12,174 nucleotides of DNA. Source: Pseudomonadota bacterium (lineage in GTDB: Bacteria > Bdellovibrionota_B > Oligoflexia > Oligoflexales > Bin106). Shown here piece after piece: positions 1-7,210 of the stretch. The stretch is from contig JAPOQT010000292.1 in assembly GCA_026710525.1 (NCBI GenBank), positions 1-12,174 of the forward strand. Direction: 5' to 3'. The first letter of the stretch is position 1. Each line of letters begins with the position of its first letter. The position numbers were made by a program, and so were the translations under genes. Below the pieces are notes generated by a model that was not told the DNA's origin, ran no database searches, and saw only the letters and a list, made by a program, of their open reading frames with translations.

Positions 1-2
1 CA

Positions 3-143
3 AATCAAGACACAAGAAAAAATGGAGATATATCTTTATATTCAGAAAATCAATTCTATGAATTTCGCCATAAGAAGAGAAGAATGATCATATCATTCAG
101 TGAAGAGCGTGAAGAGAGAGAAAATTTTAGAGAAGCTATCTAA
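3..143 (+). CDS. Possible C-terminal end of a gene entering from the left edge
   Basis: One plus-strand frame is open from the window edge to a TAA at 141-143 and gives 46 residues, with no start needed inside the window. The peptide is highly charged, with a basic stretch (RHKKRR) followed by an acidic/basic run (SEEREERENFREAI), and could be the tail of a soluble protein. I do not recognise a family. The other two plus frames are interrupted within the first 90 bases. A 46-codon open frame can arise by chance in AT-rich DNA, so this is a weak call. Confidence 0.22.
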   Translation, partial: NQDTRKNGDISLYSENQFYEFRHKKRRMIISFSEEREERENFREAI

Positions 144-395
144 AGTCACTGGTAAAGAAGATCACAAAGTCTTGACCAGTTAACAATTTCTGCTGAAAAA
201 TTGAAGAGAGATATTTCGAATCGGGTAAACATATAAGCTAAGCCGTCAATCTACCAGCATGGAAGTAATAAAAACAAAGATCATTGTTGTCTGTTTTTCA
301 TAGCCTACAACATTTGTGAATCAAAGGTGATTATCACCATATTTACTGGTCAAATCCAGGAGCTGCGCCATAGAAGCTTCACATTCAGGTGTTAG
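144..395. other. Stretch without a recognised gene
   Basis: I see no convincing reading frame here. The stretch lies beyond the 3' end of the minus-strand ABC exporter operon. The only structure noted is a short inverted repeat at 326-338, described separately. Confidence 0.5.
323..338 (-). terminator. Weak candidate terminator downstream of the ABC exporter operon
   Basis: Read on the minus strand, GGTGA-TAA-TCACC forms a 5-bp stem with a three-base loop, followed by TTTGATT. It lies about 60 bases after the stop codon of the last ABC gene, a plausible place for a transcript end. The stem is short and the T tract is broken, so the call is weak. Confidence 0.22.
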
Positions 396-2192
396 TTAAG
401 AGCTCATTTTTGAGCTACTGTTATAAAGTTCATAGTAATGTCTTTTTTGCGCTATGAGCTTGCGATGATGTCCTTTTTCTACCACTTCACCATCACGCAG
501 CACTAAAATCTCATCACAGTACGCAAGGGTGTGAAGATGATGAGCTATGATAATCAAGGTTCTTGTATGTTGCAAGCTTTTCATTGCTTCTGTAATCTGA
601 GATTCAATCTCAGGGCTTAAAGCCGAAGTTACCTCATCAAAGATCATAATAGAAGCATTCTGACACAAAGCCCGTGCTAGAGAGATAAGCTGCTTTTGTC
701 CTTGAGATAAGTTAGCGCCTTCCTCTGATATTTCATAGTCATAGCCATGATCTAGCTGCATAATAAAATCATGCGCTCTTGCTTTCTTTGCCGCATTATA
801 GATCTCATCTAAGGTCGCTTCTTTTTTCCCAAGCCCAATATTATAGGCAATACTGCCTGAAAACAAGGTTACTTTTTGATTAATAAGAGCTATGTGATTC
901 TGGACAGAAACTGGATCTAAATCTCGAAGCTCCTGATCTGCTAGTTTTATCGATCCTCTATAACCATCATAGAGTTTCACTAATAGCTTGGCAATGGTGG
1001 ACTTAGAAGATCCTGTAATGCCAGCAATACCATAGAAGCTACCATAAGGAACTTTAAAACTAACGTTTTTTAATACTTTTTTGGAAGAAAGAGATGATAA
1101 CCCATTTTGTTTTGTTTTGTCTTTTGTTTCTGTATCAAAAAAAGAAGAAATGCGCTCATAGCCAAAATTAACCTTGTCAAAAGTAATATCTGGCTGCGTT
1201 GATGTAAGAGGCTGATTGCCTTCTATAACGTGATTAAGAGAAAACACCTCTTGCACTCTTTGGCAATTGACAAAAAATGTTTGCAATGACTGAATAGTGG
1301 AATTAAAGTAGATCATAGGGCTGAAAATTTGCCGGACAATATGAATAAAAACAACGAGCGTTCCAGGGTTTATAGTGGTGATGCCAAACATTTTATAGGC
1401 AATAAAATACAAGATCAAACCAACGCTAAGAGAAGAAAGAAGCGTAACAGTATGAGATCCTACCAAAAAAGTGAGATAATGTTGTACCAGAGTTTTGCGA
1501 AGCTTGCTGGTAATGTTTTTAAATTTTTGAAACTGAATCTTTTCCAGTGCATATAGCTTCACTGTTTTTAAAAGATACAGCGATTCATGTAGGCAAAACT
1601 TTTTTTGAGCAGCAAGAGTGCTACATCGTAAGCTGAGCACTTTAACGCTACGAGTGGTATATCGAGTAAATAAAACACCAAGAATCATAGCTACGAGAAC
1701 CACCAAACTCAAGGTGGCTTCCATGGTAAAAAGAGCAATGAAGGATCCAAATAGACTCACGAATTCCACTAATAATTTTAGTACACCAACACTAACTGCT
1801 CCGGACATGGCTGCAAGATCGTGTGTGCTTCGACTATGAAGATGAGAACTGGGCACTCCATCATGAAATGACATCTTTTGCTTAAGAATATGGGCTGTAA
1901 GTTTCATTCTCATGTTTTTAATACACGCACAGATGAATTTTCGAAAACAAATCATCTGCAATACCTGAAAGCCATAAAGAGCTATTTTGAGAGCAATAAA
2001 AAAAAGTACGTATGTGACAAATACGGATACATTTTTTTCTGCAGCTCCTAGATCAACGGCTCTTTTTAAAAAGATGGGTTCTAAAAAGCCTGCCATTGCC
2101 ATCACAGGTACCATAGCTAAGCTTATGTAGGCACGTTTTTTTTCCTCTATACCGCATATAAATAGACGTTGTAAACTTTGAAAAAGAGTCAT
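396..2192 (-). CDS. ABC exporter half-transporter (permease fused to ATPase), subunit 1
   Basis: This 598-residue protein has the type I exporter layout. About six membrane segments lie in residues 22-300, and the ATPase domain in about 335-590. ATPase landmarks are the A-loop Tyr345, a Walker A-like motif at 391-399 (GITGSSKST), Q-loop Gln439, signature LSQGQ at 495-499, Walker B IMIFDE at 515-520 with the catalytic Glu520, and the H-loop His551. Two positions are unusual: the Gly normally before the Walker A Lys is Ser396, and the D-loop reads SALS, not SALD. About 20 extra residues (349-371), rich in Lys, Ser and Thr, separate the A-loop from the next strand. The gene follows the second half-transporter by 60 bases, so the two probably form a heterodimer in the inner membrane that exports a drug, lipid or peptide; the substrate cannot be read from sequence. 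The ATG has only a weak GGTGA upstream. Confidence 0.93.
   Translation of the reverse strand: MTLFQSLQRLFICGIEEKKRAYISLAMVPVMAMAGFLEPIFLKRAVDLGAAEKNVSVFVTYVLFFIALKIALYGFQVLQMICFRKFICACIKNMRMKLTAHILKQKMSFHDGVPSSHLHSRSTHDLAAMSGAVSVGVLKLLVEFVSLFGSFIALFTMEATLSLVVLVAMILGVLFTRYTTRSVKVLSLRCSTLAAQKKFCLHESLYLLKTVKLYALEKIQFQKFKNITSKLRKTLVQHYLTFLVGSHTVTLLSSLSVGLILYFIAYKMFGITTINPGTLVVFIHIVRQIFSPMIYFNSTIQSLQTFFVNCQRVQEVFSLNHVIEGNQPLTSTQPDITFDKVNFGYERISSFFDTETKDKTKQNGLSSLSSKKVLKNVSFKVPYGSFYGIAGITGSSKSTIAKLLVKLYDGYRGSIKLADQELRDLDPVSVQNHIALINQKVTLFSGSIAYNIGLGKKEATLDEIYNAAKKARAHDFIMQLDHGYDYEISEEGANLSQGQKQLISLARALCQNASIMIFDEVTSALSPEIESQITEAMKSLQHTRTLIIIAHHLHTLAYCDEILVLRDGEVVEKGHHRKLIAQKRHYYELYNSSSKMSS
401..416 (-). 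repeat. Inverted repeat at the 3' end of the ABC exporter gene
   Basis: AGCTCA and TGAGCT flank a four-base loop, giving a 6-bp stem that covers the last sense codons of the exporter gene ending at 396. No run of T follows on either strand, so it is not a standard terminator. It could protect the mRNA 3' end or be chance. Confidence 0.3.
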
Positions 2193-2252
2193 CGAATCAC
2201 CGGACTCTTACGATAAAAAATAGAATAAAGTAAACATAACAGCCTCGAGGTT

Positions 2253-3929
2253 TTAAGCATCTGTCAGGCGACCATCTTTGAGCGTTAACACGCGATCGCA
2301 GATGTTTTCAATAGGGCGATGGGACGTTAACAGAAGGGTAATATTTTGTTTTTTTAATGATGTCAGCGTCTCTGCGATCTGAGCTGAGGTCTGATAATCA
2401 AGAGAAGAAAAGATATTGTCAAAAAGATATATCTGACGAGGATATAAAAGAGCTCGGGCTAAAGCAAGTCTTTGTTTTTGTCCTCCAGAGAGTTTAATCC
2501 CACTTTCTCCAACCTTGGTATTAAACTGATCAGAAAAATTCATAATTTCATCGTAAATGCAAGCGTCTGTGGTGGCTTTGATCAGACGTTTTGATAACTG
2601 CAATGATGATTCTTCTAGTCCCATTACCAAGTTATCATGGATACTGGCAGAAAAAAATTCATGGTTTTGTCCCACCCATCCTATATGAGCTCGAATATGA
2701 GCCGGCGCTAAAGAAAAAACCTCCTGACCCCAAAGCTGATAACTACCACTTTGAAACTCTTGAAAACGAATAAGAAGTTCTAATAAGGTGCTTTTTCCAG
2801 CTCCCACTTCGCCTACAATCACCACACATTCTCCTTGCTTAATGGTACATGATAGGTCCTGGATGATGGGCGAGGTTTTGTTATAAGAAAAACTCACCTG
2901 GTCTAATTTGATGCATGAAGACCCTGCTGACACAACGCTTTTAAAAGAGGTCTCGAAAGAACCCTTTTCTGTTTCTAAAGAGGAGAGAGGATTTAACCTG
3001 ATAAAGGCGGCGCGTAGACGTTCACGTCCTGCGGTAATGATGACAAGCTCATTGATAGGCATGAGCAAAGACAAAGCATAGGCAAAAAAAGCGCTAAGTT
3101 CCCCCAATGAGATGGTATCCGAGATAATCAGAGCGCCGCCATAAACGAGAATAATTATAAAGTGCAGATTGTTAATTAAGCTCATGTAGGGGGCCAGAAT
3201 TCCATTAAGCACTGCTTTACGATCCAGCTCCACGTGATAACGATTATTTTCTTTGTTGGTACTATTTAAACAGTTTTGCTTGATCATCCCTAAGTGAAGC
3301 TCATGTCTATTATAAAAAAGCTCCGCGATTTTGCTATGTAATTTTCCTTGCATCCTCTGCAAATTTTTGGAGTTTTCTAAGAGCGCTGGACGTAACTTTA
3401 TTAAGACAAAATAGCTAATAGATGATCCTAATAACACAGCGCAGGTTAAAGCAAGGTGAATCTGGATCATGCTATAGACAGCATAGCCTCCCAAAAATAA
3501 AAAAGCCATGGAGCATAGCAAAGAGTTGCTTAAAAATTGAGAAACGGTTCCCGTCTGTGCTAGGCGAGAGCTCACATCTCCAACTCCAAATCTGGAAACA
3601 AAGGCGGGTTTGACTTTCATAAAATGCTGAAAAAAATCATTTTGCATGAGTATATCTGTGGTTTCATCGATGTTACGTAAGCTAGTATGAGCTATGATCG
3701 ATGCAAAAAATCCAACCAGTTGGATGCATACCAGTGCCAAAGCAAGATAGGCTAAGTCACTGGCAGCCACTTGCTCCATCTGAAAGTTGTCCACAAACCT
3801 TTTAATCAGAGAGGGAGCATAGATAGTGGCAAATGCATTCAGGATAAAAAACACAAAAGCAAAGCTCGCATAGCCTTTCACCCTGGGATAATAAGAAAGG
3901 TATGCGGCTTTTAAGCTTTTTACATTCAC
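2253..3929 (-). CDS. ABC exporter half-transporter (permease fused to ATPase), subunit 2
   Basis: This 558-residue protein has a six-segment membrane domain (about residues 18-300) followed by an ATPase domain (about 338-555). The nucleotide-binding motifs are Walker A GEVGAGKST (373-381), Q-loop Gln421, signature LSGGQKQR (480-487), Walker B IYLFDN (500-505), D-loop SSLD (508-511) and H-loop His537. Walker B ends in Asn505 where the catalytic Glu is expected. Loss of that Glu in one subunit is known in heterodimeric exporters such as TM287/288, which supports pairing with the neighbouring exporter gene downstream. The start is GTG; a weak AAGAAG lies six bases upstream. The flavin reductase-like gene ends 10 bases before this start, so the three genes are probably co-transcribed. 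The substrate is unknown. Confidence 0.93.
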   Translation of the reverse strand: MNVKSLKAAYLSYYPRVKGYASFAFVFFILNAFATIYAPSLIKRFVDNFQMEQVAASDLAYLALALVCIQLVGFFASIIAHTSLRNIDETTDILMQNDFFQHFMKVKPAFVSRFGVGDVSSRLAQTGTVSQFLSNSLLCSMAFLFLGGYAVYSMIQIHLALTCAVLLGSSISYFVLIKLRPALLENSKNLQRMQGKLHSKIAELFYNRHELHLGMIKQNCLNSTNKENNRYHVELDRKAVLNGILAPYMSLINNLHFIIILVYGGALIISDTISLGELSAFFAYALSLLMPINELVIITAGRERLRAAFIRLNPLSSLETEKGSFETSFKSVVSAGSSCIKLDQVSFSYNKTSPIIQDLSCTIKQGECVVIVGEVGAGKSTLLELLIRFQEFQSGSYQLWGQEVFSLAPAHIRAHIGWVGQNHEFFSASIHDNLVMGLEESSLQLSKRLIKATTDACIYDEIMNFSDQFNTKVGESGIKLSGGQKQRLALARALLYPRQIYLFDNIFSSLDYQTSAQIAETLTSLKKQNITLLLTSHRPIENICDRVLTLKDGRLTDA

Positions 3930-3939
3930 AGTATACTTC

Positions 3940-4311
3940 TTAATCAGATCTAGAAGAGTTATATTTGTACTGATGAAACCTAAAACCTAGGACTAAAACA
4001 CCCATATGGGCAAGTTGCATTCTAAGAGCTGATAGCATTTTAAGGGCGACTCCTGATGAGTGGGTGGCAAGAAAAGCTGGTTTGTTAAATAAAAGGGCCC
4101 CTGATGATCTCATTAAGCTAGCCAGGTTTTTTATGGATTCAGGAGGACCGTTTTGTTCGTGGAGTTTCATGGAAAACAAGGGAGCATCGAGATCAACAAG
4201 ATCGATAGTATGGCTTTTAAATCCACAATCATCACTATGCCCCGCAATACGACTAGCGAGTTTTTTATTGAGTCCTTGGGAAGCAAGGAAAATGAGAAGT
4301 TTTATCGGCAT
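3940..4311 (-). CDS. Shortened NADPH-dependent FMN reductase-like protein, probably decayed
   Basis: These 123 residues read like an NADPH-dependent FMN reductase (flavodoxin-like fold, ChrR/YieF type, usually about 180 residues) with pieces missing. The N-terminal strand and helix (IFLASQGLNKKLASRIA) match the family start, but the phosphate-binding GSxRxxS loop is contracted. The segment IKNLASLMRSSGALLF fits the helix and strand before the flavin motif. The sequence then jumps to NKPAFLATHSSG, which fits the later GKPV strand, so about 30 residues holding the PEYNxSxPGxLKNxIDW flavin-binding region are absent. The C-terminus is also short. The frame stays open throughout. It probably cannot bind FMN normally and may be a relic or a non-catalytic protein. 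A GAGAG lies a few bases before the ATG. It heads the minus-strand ABC operon. Confidence 0.62.
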   Translation of the reverse strand: MPIKLLIFLASQGLNKKLASRIAGHSDDCGFKSHTIDLVDLDAPLFSMKLHEQNGPPESIKNLASLMRSSGALLFNKPAFLATHSSGVALKMLSALRMQLAHMGVLVLGFRFHQYKYNSSRSD

Positions 4312-4336
4312 AAATCTCTCAGGTAAAATTTTCCGA

Positions 4337-4349
4337 GTATTTTAAATAC
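4337..4349. repeat. Small palindrome between divergent genes
   Basis: GTATTT-T-AAATAC is a perfect 6+1+6 inverted repeat, 25 bases upstream of the minus-strand flavin reductase-like start and in the divergent intergenic region. It overlaps a TAAAAT that could serve as a minus-strand -10 box. It could be an operator, but AT-rich palindromes of this size are common. Confidence 0.25.
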
Positions 4350-4480
4350 ATATTTTGTCCTAAGTGACGACGAGAAGGCAGATAGCCCCTACTCAATTCT
4401 TAGATTAATCAATTTGCCACACAACACTAAGAAATGAAAGACCTAATTTATGCCACTTAATCATTATCATGAGTCATTAT

Positions 4481-4497
4481 TAGCATGGAGAATGCTA
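4481..4497 (+). promoter_or_regulatory. Ribosome-binding site in a hairpin loop at the start of the GYF-like gene
   Basis: TAGCAT and ATGCTA form a 6-bp stem with GGAGA as the loop. The loop is the best Shine-Dalgarno sequence for the ATG at 4497, with five to six bases between them, and the stem includes the first base of that ATG. This decides in favour of the start at 4497 over the in-frame ATG at 4485, which has no Shine-Dalgarno sequence upstream. Whether the hairpin regulates translation is inference. Confidence 0.4.
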
Positions 4498-5549
4498 TGG
4501 AAAACTTAGACCATGTCACCTCTGCTGGCCATAAACCCCAGGGTTATGAACCATCTGGCACATGGCAGCTAGATGGCTGGTTTATGAGTAATGGTCATGA
4601 TATTTTTGGTCCTTTTACTTTAAAAGAAGCCGTAGAGACCACAAGTAACAGCCATTCACCATACCATGGTTATCATCTCTTGTCCCGTCTTGGTTATTCT
4701 CGATGGTACCCGAAGAAACATCTCGCTGAGATTTATCGTCAGTATCATCAGTCGGAGGATTTAGATTCAGAGCAAGAATTTTCTACGGAAATCAACGTCC
4801 AAGAACTACTTGGTTGGCGTAAACCACAGCATCACTCAGGTAGCCCTCAGGGTGTGGTGACAAGCGAACAACATCAAAATAACATCGCCCCTATCGAAAC
4901 GGCGAAACAAGGAAAACACAAAGAACAAAAGGATGATACGAGCATCAACGAACCACAAAAGACATCACCAGAAAAACCAGCAAGCACAAACACTAGCACA
5001 AACCGGGTTAAAAAAAGAGTCTTTCAGCCAAAAACAGAAGGACAGTGGTACATGGCCTTAAAAGGACAGCTACGACTTGGTAAAATTATTCCACTAGCTC
5101 GTATCTTTTATCTTTCTACCTTTTCTTTAGGCATAACGAACGGCTTGTATATTCACGGAATGCTCAGGGACCTCCACTGGAACAACCCGAGTATTGTCTC
5201 GGCAAAATTCCATTTTAGCTACCTAAAATCGATTTTTATCTTTATCATAGCTCCCATACCTTTGCTGTCAGGATATATCAAAGCTAAATTAGCTCAAAAA
5301 ATCATCCGATTACAAAAAAGCTGTGGTTATTCCAACTGCAAAATGCACATAGCTATTTTACTAAGTATTTTTCCACCGTTAAGCCTCGTTTATCTCCAGT
5401 GGTGTCTTAATCAACACTGGAAATACATGATGTTTAAGAAAATCGTAAAGAATCGGGCTCATAATCAACCTGGTCATGGCCATGACCAGGTACCAAGGAA
5501 AAACAGAGGCTCCCGCCACGTAGAACCAGTGCCAGCCCTAAGCGCTTAA
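4497..5549 (+). CDS. Membrane protein with N-terminal GYF_2-like domain, function unknown
   Basis: From the ATG at 4497 the protein has 350 residues. Residues about 23-82 resemble the GYF_2 (DUF4339) fold: a GWFM strand, then GPFTLKEAV and a late RWYPKKHLAEIY, as in the family's W-Y, GPFS-x-x-E-L and W pattern. A polar linker rich in Gln, Lys, Thr and Pro (about 85-180) follows. The C-terminal part has about three membrane segments (roughly 199-221, 243-262 and 283-303); the first, with its GIxxGLYxHGML pattern, vaguely recalls DUF4234 proteins. The tail (about 315-350) is basic and hydrophilic. There is no signal peptide, so the GYF-like domain is probably cytoplasmic and may bind partners at the inner membrane. 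It is divergent from the ABC operon and 41 bases before a lipoprotein gene in the same direction. An alternative ATG at 4485 adds four residues. The function is unknown. Confidence 0.75.
   Translation: MENLDHVTSAGHKPQGYEPSGTWQLDGWFMSNGHDIFGPFTLKEAVETTSNSHSPYHGYHLLSRLGYSRWYPKKHLAEIYRQYHQSEDLDSEQEFSTEINVQELLGWRKPQHHSGSPQGVVTSEQHQNNIAPIETAKQGKHKEQKDDTSINEPQKTSPEKPASTNTSTNRVKKRVFQPKTEGQWYMALKGQLRLGKIIPLARIFYLSTFSLGITNGLYIHGMLRDLHWNNPSIVSAKFHFSYLKSIFIFIIAPIPLLSGYIKAKLAQKIIRLQKSCGYSNCKMHIAILLSIFPPLSLVYLQWCLNQHWKYMMFKKIVKNRAHNQPGHGHDQVPRKNRGSRHVEPVPALSA
5468..5491. repeat. Perfect 24-bp palindrome inside the 3' part of the GYF-like gene
   Basis: The sequence ACCTGGTCATGG is followed directly by its exact reverse complement, giving a 12+12 palindrome without a spacer. 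It encodes the residues around PGHGHDQV in the protein's hydrophilic tail, about 60 bases before the stop codon. No T run follows, so it is not a typical terminator. It could be a binding site for a dimeric protein, a repeat element or an RNA hairpin. Confidence 0.8.
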
Positions 5550-5590
5550 AAAGTCCCGATAATCATCCTAAGCAAAAGGCTTGAACTATC

Positions 5591-7072
5591 ATGATTCATA
5601 TAGGAATGATTATCAGGTCCCATGTTTGTTTTCTCGCCATGATAGGTTACGTCTTCAGCCTATCATCATGTGGTATCTTTGATGTTTTCAAGCGAAAACA
5701 AGAGTTATCTAAACCGACGGAAGTAACGGTGAGGGCCCGGAGTGAGCAGCTACAAATTCGCTGGCAACCACCTGATGATAAAGGCCAGTCAGATATTACT
5801 GACTATGAACTTGAACTCAATGGTTCAGGAGTCTGGACATCTATCAGGGAGTATCCGCCATATAATCTAGACAATTTGAATAATTTAGAGACTTATATGA
5901 TTAAGATACGAGCGGTTAACGAAGAAGGTCATGGGTTAGCCAGTGATGCTATTTTTGCCGAACCATCCAATGAAGAAAGAACCTTTCGTTCGACTACTCA
6001 AAAGTGTCGGTCAAGGGGGCGAGGAAGCGAATCAAATCCTATTATCGTTTGTCACTACGATGATCTAAAACATTTAGTTCGTTTTGCCAATCGAGACAAC
6101 ACCTTAACCCGTTTACATATTGAAGTGGCTGCTCATATTGATGGCACACAATCTCGCGAGGAAGGTAATGATCTCTGTCTGCCTGAAGATGCTAGCGACC
6201 CAGAAATTTGCAAAGGCTGGAAGCCCTTACCTAAATTAGTAGAAAGTACCATTCGTGGAGATGGCCATACGATTTTTGGTTTGTATGCCAGATCCAGTGA
6301 AAAATCTGCTAACCTCGGTTTATTTAGTGAGATTTCAAAACATTCTCTCATTAAGAATCTCCATATGAACAACCCAGATTTTGTCGCTAAAGGCTCCTCC
6401 TCAAATGTAGGTGCTTTTGCTGGTCAGGTGAGTGTTATGACAAAATTCGATCAAACCAGTGTTAAGGGTGGTCACCTGGTTGGCAATGTTGCGGGAGGTA
6501 TGGTTGGCCTTCTGGACAGTAGTTATATTAGAAATTCTTTTGTTTACTCTGCGATAGATGGTCATTCATCTGAACAAAAACTGACTATTAAGGGTGCTCT
6601 CGCCGGTGGGATTGCTGGCTGGTTAAAGGCAGCATCTGTTATCCATAGCGCGGCATCAAAGGCTTCGGTCGAAAAAAATACTCACCCGGATGCTGCTTCA
6701 GATACTCTCGCAATCGGTGGCATAGCTGGTTTGGTTGACGGTGGTAGTAAAGTTCGTTATACCCTGTCATATAGTGGTGGTACTGCTGGAAGCATTCGTG
6801 GTAGTAGTGATGTGAGTCATCATCTTAGAGGACCATCTTCATGTGTGAGCTCAGTAACGACAACAGAAAAGACCCCTACAGACGAAACTTCTACCGACGC
6901 AGGTTCTACAGACGACTCTTCTCCGAATGATAATGAAAAGGAAACCGACAATGCCACCCCAGGCTTTATTTGTTCTCATGGCCGACTTGAGCCGCGGACT
7001 TGTGTTCATCAATGTGGCGACAACTCAAAACTTGAGCTTAAATTTGCTAATATATCGATTGTGACTTATTAG
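5591..7072 (+). CDS. Lipoprotein with fibronectin type III-like domain and GLUG-like beta-helix
   Basis: This 493-residue protein starts with a hydrophobic signal segment ending in a lipobox (L-S-S-C27), so it should be lipidated at Cys27. Residue +2 is Gly, which under the E. coli Lol rule favours the outer membrane. Residues about 41-125 look like a fibronectin type III domain (KPTEVTV, LQIRWQPP, DITDYELEL, YMIKIRAVNEEG). Residues about 148-400 follow the GLUG/beta-helix pattern: NPIIVCHYDDLKHL, then RGDGHTIFGLYA, LGLFSEI, IKNLHMNNP, and Gly-rich repeats VGAFAGQV, AGGMVGLL, AGGIAGWL and IGGIAGLV. A Thr/Ser/Asp-rich linker (about 421-457) and a Cys-containing tail follow. Eight Cys remain after the lipidated one, an even number compatible with disulfides. 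It is probably a surface adhesin or carbohydrate-binding protein, by family analogy only. An internal ATG at 5606 is a possible alternative start. Confidence 0.82.
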   Translation: MIHIGMIIRSHVCFLAMIGYVFSLSSCGIFDVFKRKQELSKPTEVTVRARSEQLQIRWQPPDDKGQSDITDYELELNGSGVWTSIREYPPYNLDNLNNLETYMIKIRAVNEEGHGLASDAIFAEPSNEERTFRSTTQKCRSRGRGSESNPIIVCHYDDLKHLVRFANRDNTLTRLHIEVAAHIDGTQSREEGNDLCLPEDASDPEICKGWKPLPKLVESTIRGDGHTIFGLYARSSEKSANLGLFSEISKHSLIKNLHMNNPDFVAKGSSSNVGAFAGQVSVMTKFDQTSVKGGHLVGNVAGGMVGLLDSSYIRNSFVYSAIDGHSSEQKLTIKGALAGGIAGWLKAASVIHSAASKASVEKNTHPDAASDTLAIGGIAGLVDGGSKVRYTLSYSGGTAGSIRGSSDVSHHLRGPSSCVSSVTTTEKTPTDETSTDAGSTDDSSPNDNEKETDNATPGFICSHGRLEPRTCVHQCGDNSKLELKFANISIVTY

Positions 7073-7210
7073 TTAAGATGATCATAAATAGGAGAATAAG
7101 AAATATCATATGTTTGCTTTTCACCATGAGAGATTTTAGATCTTCATGTCATACTTGAGTCATAATGTTAACGTGTATTACGGTTTCAGTATTAAAGAGA
7201 AAGATAATTT

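Noticed and set aside
1329..1839. Two plus-strand open frames opposite the ABC exporter gene
   Set aside because: They lie antisense to a well-supported transporter gene and their peptides lack any recognisable pattern.
4064..4345. Plus-strand open frame of 93 codons opposite the flavin reductase-like gene
   Set aside because: The minus-strand frame matches a known fold, while this peptide shows no domain or ribosome-binding site; it is probably a shadow.
4461..4479. Two TCATTAT direct repeats 12 bases apart before the GYF-like gene
   Set aside because: Only two short AT-rich copies; not enough to call an operator.
7155..7181. TTGAGT and TATTAC as a promoter for adenylate kinase
   Set aside because: The spacer is only 15 bases and both boxes are poor matches.
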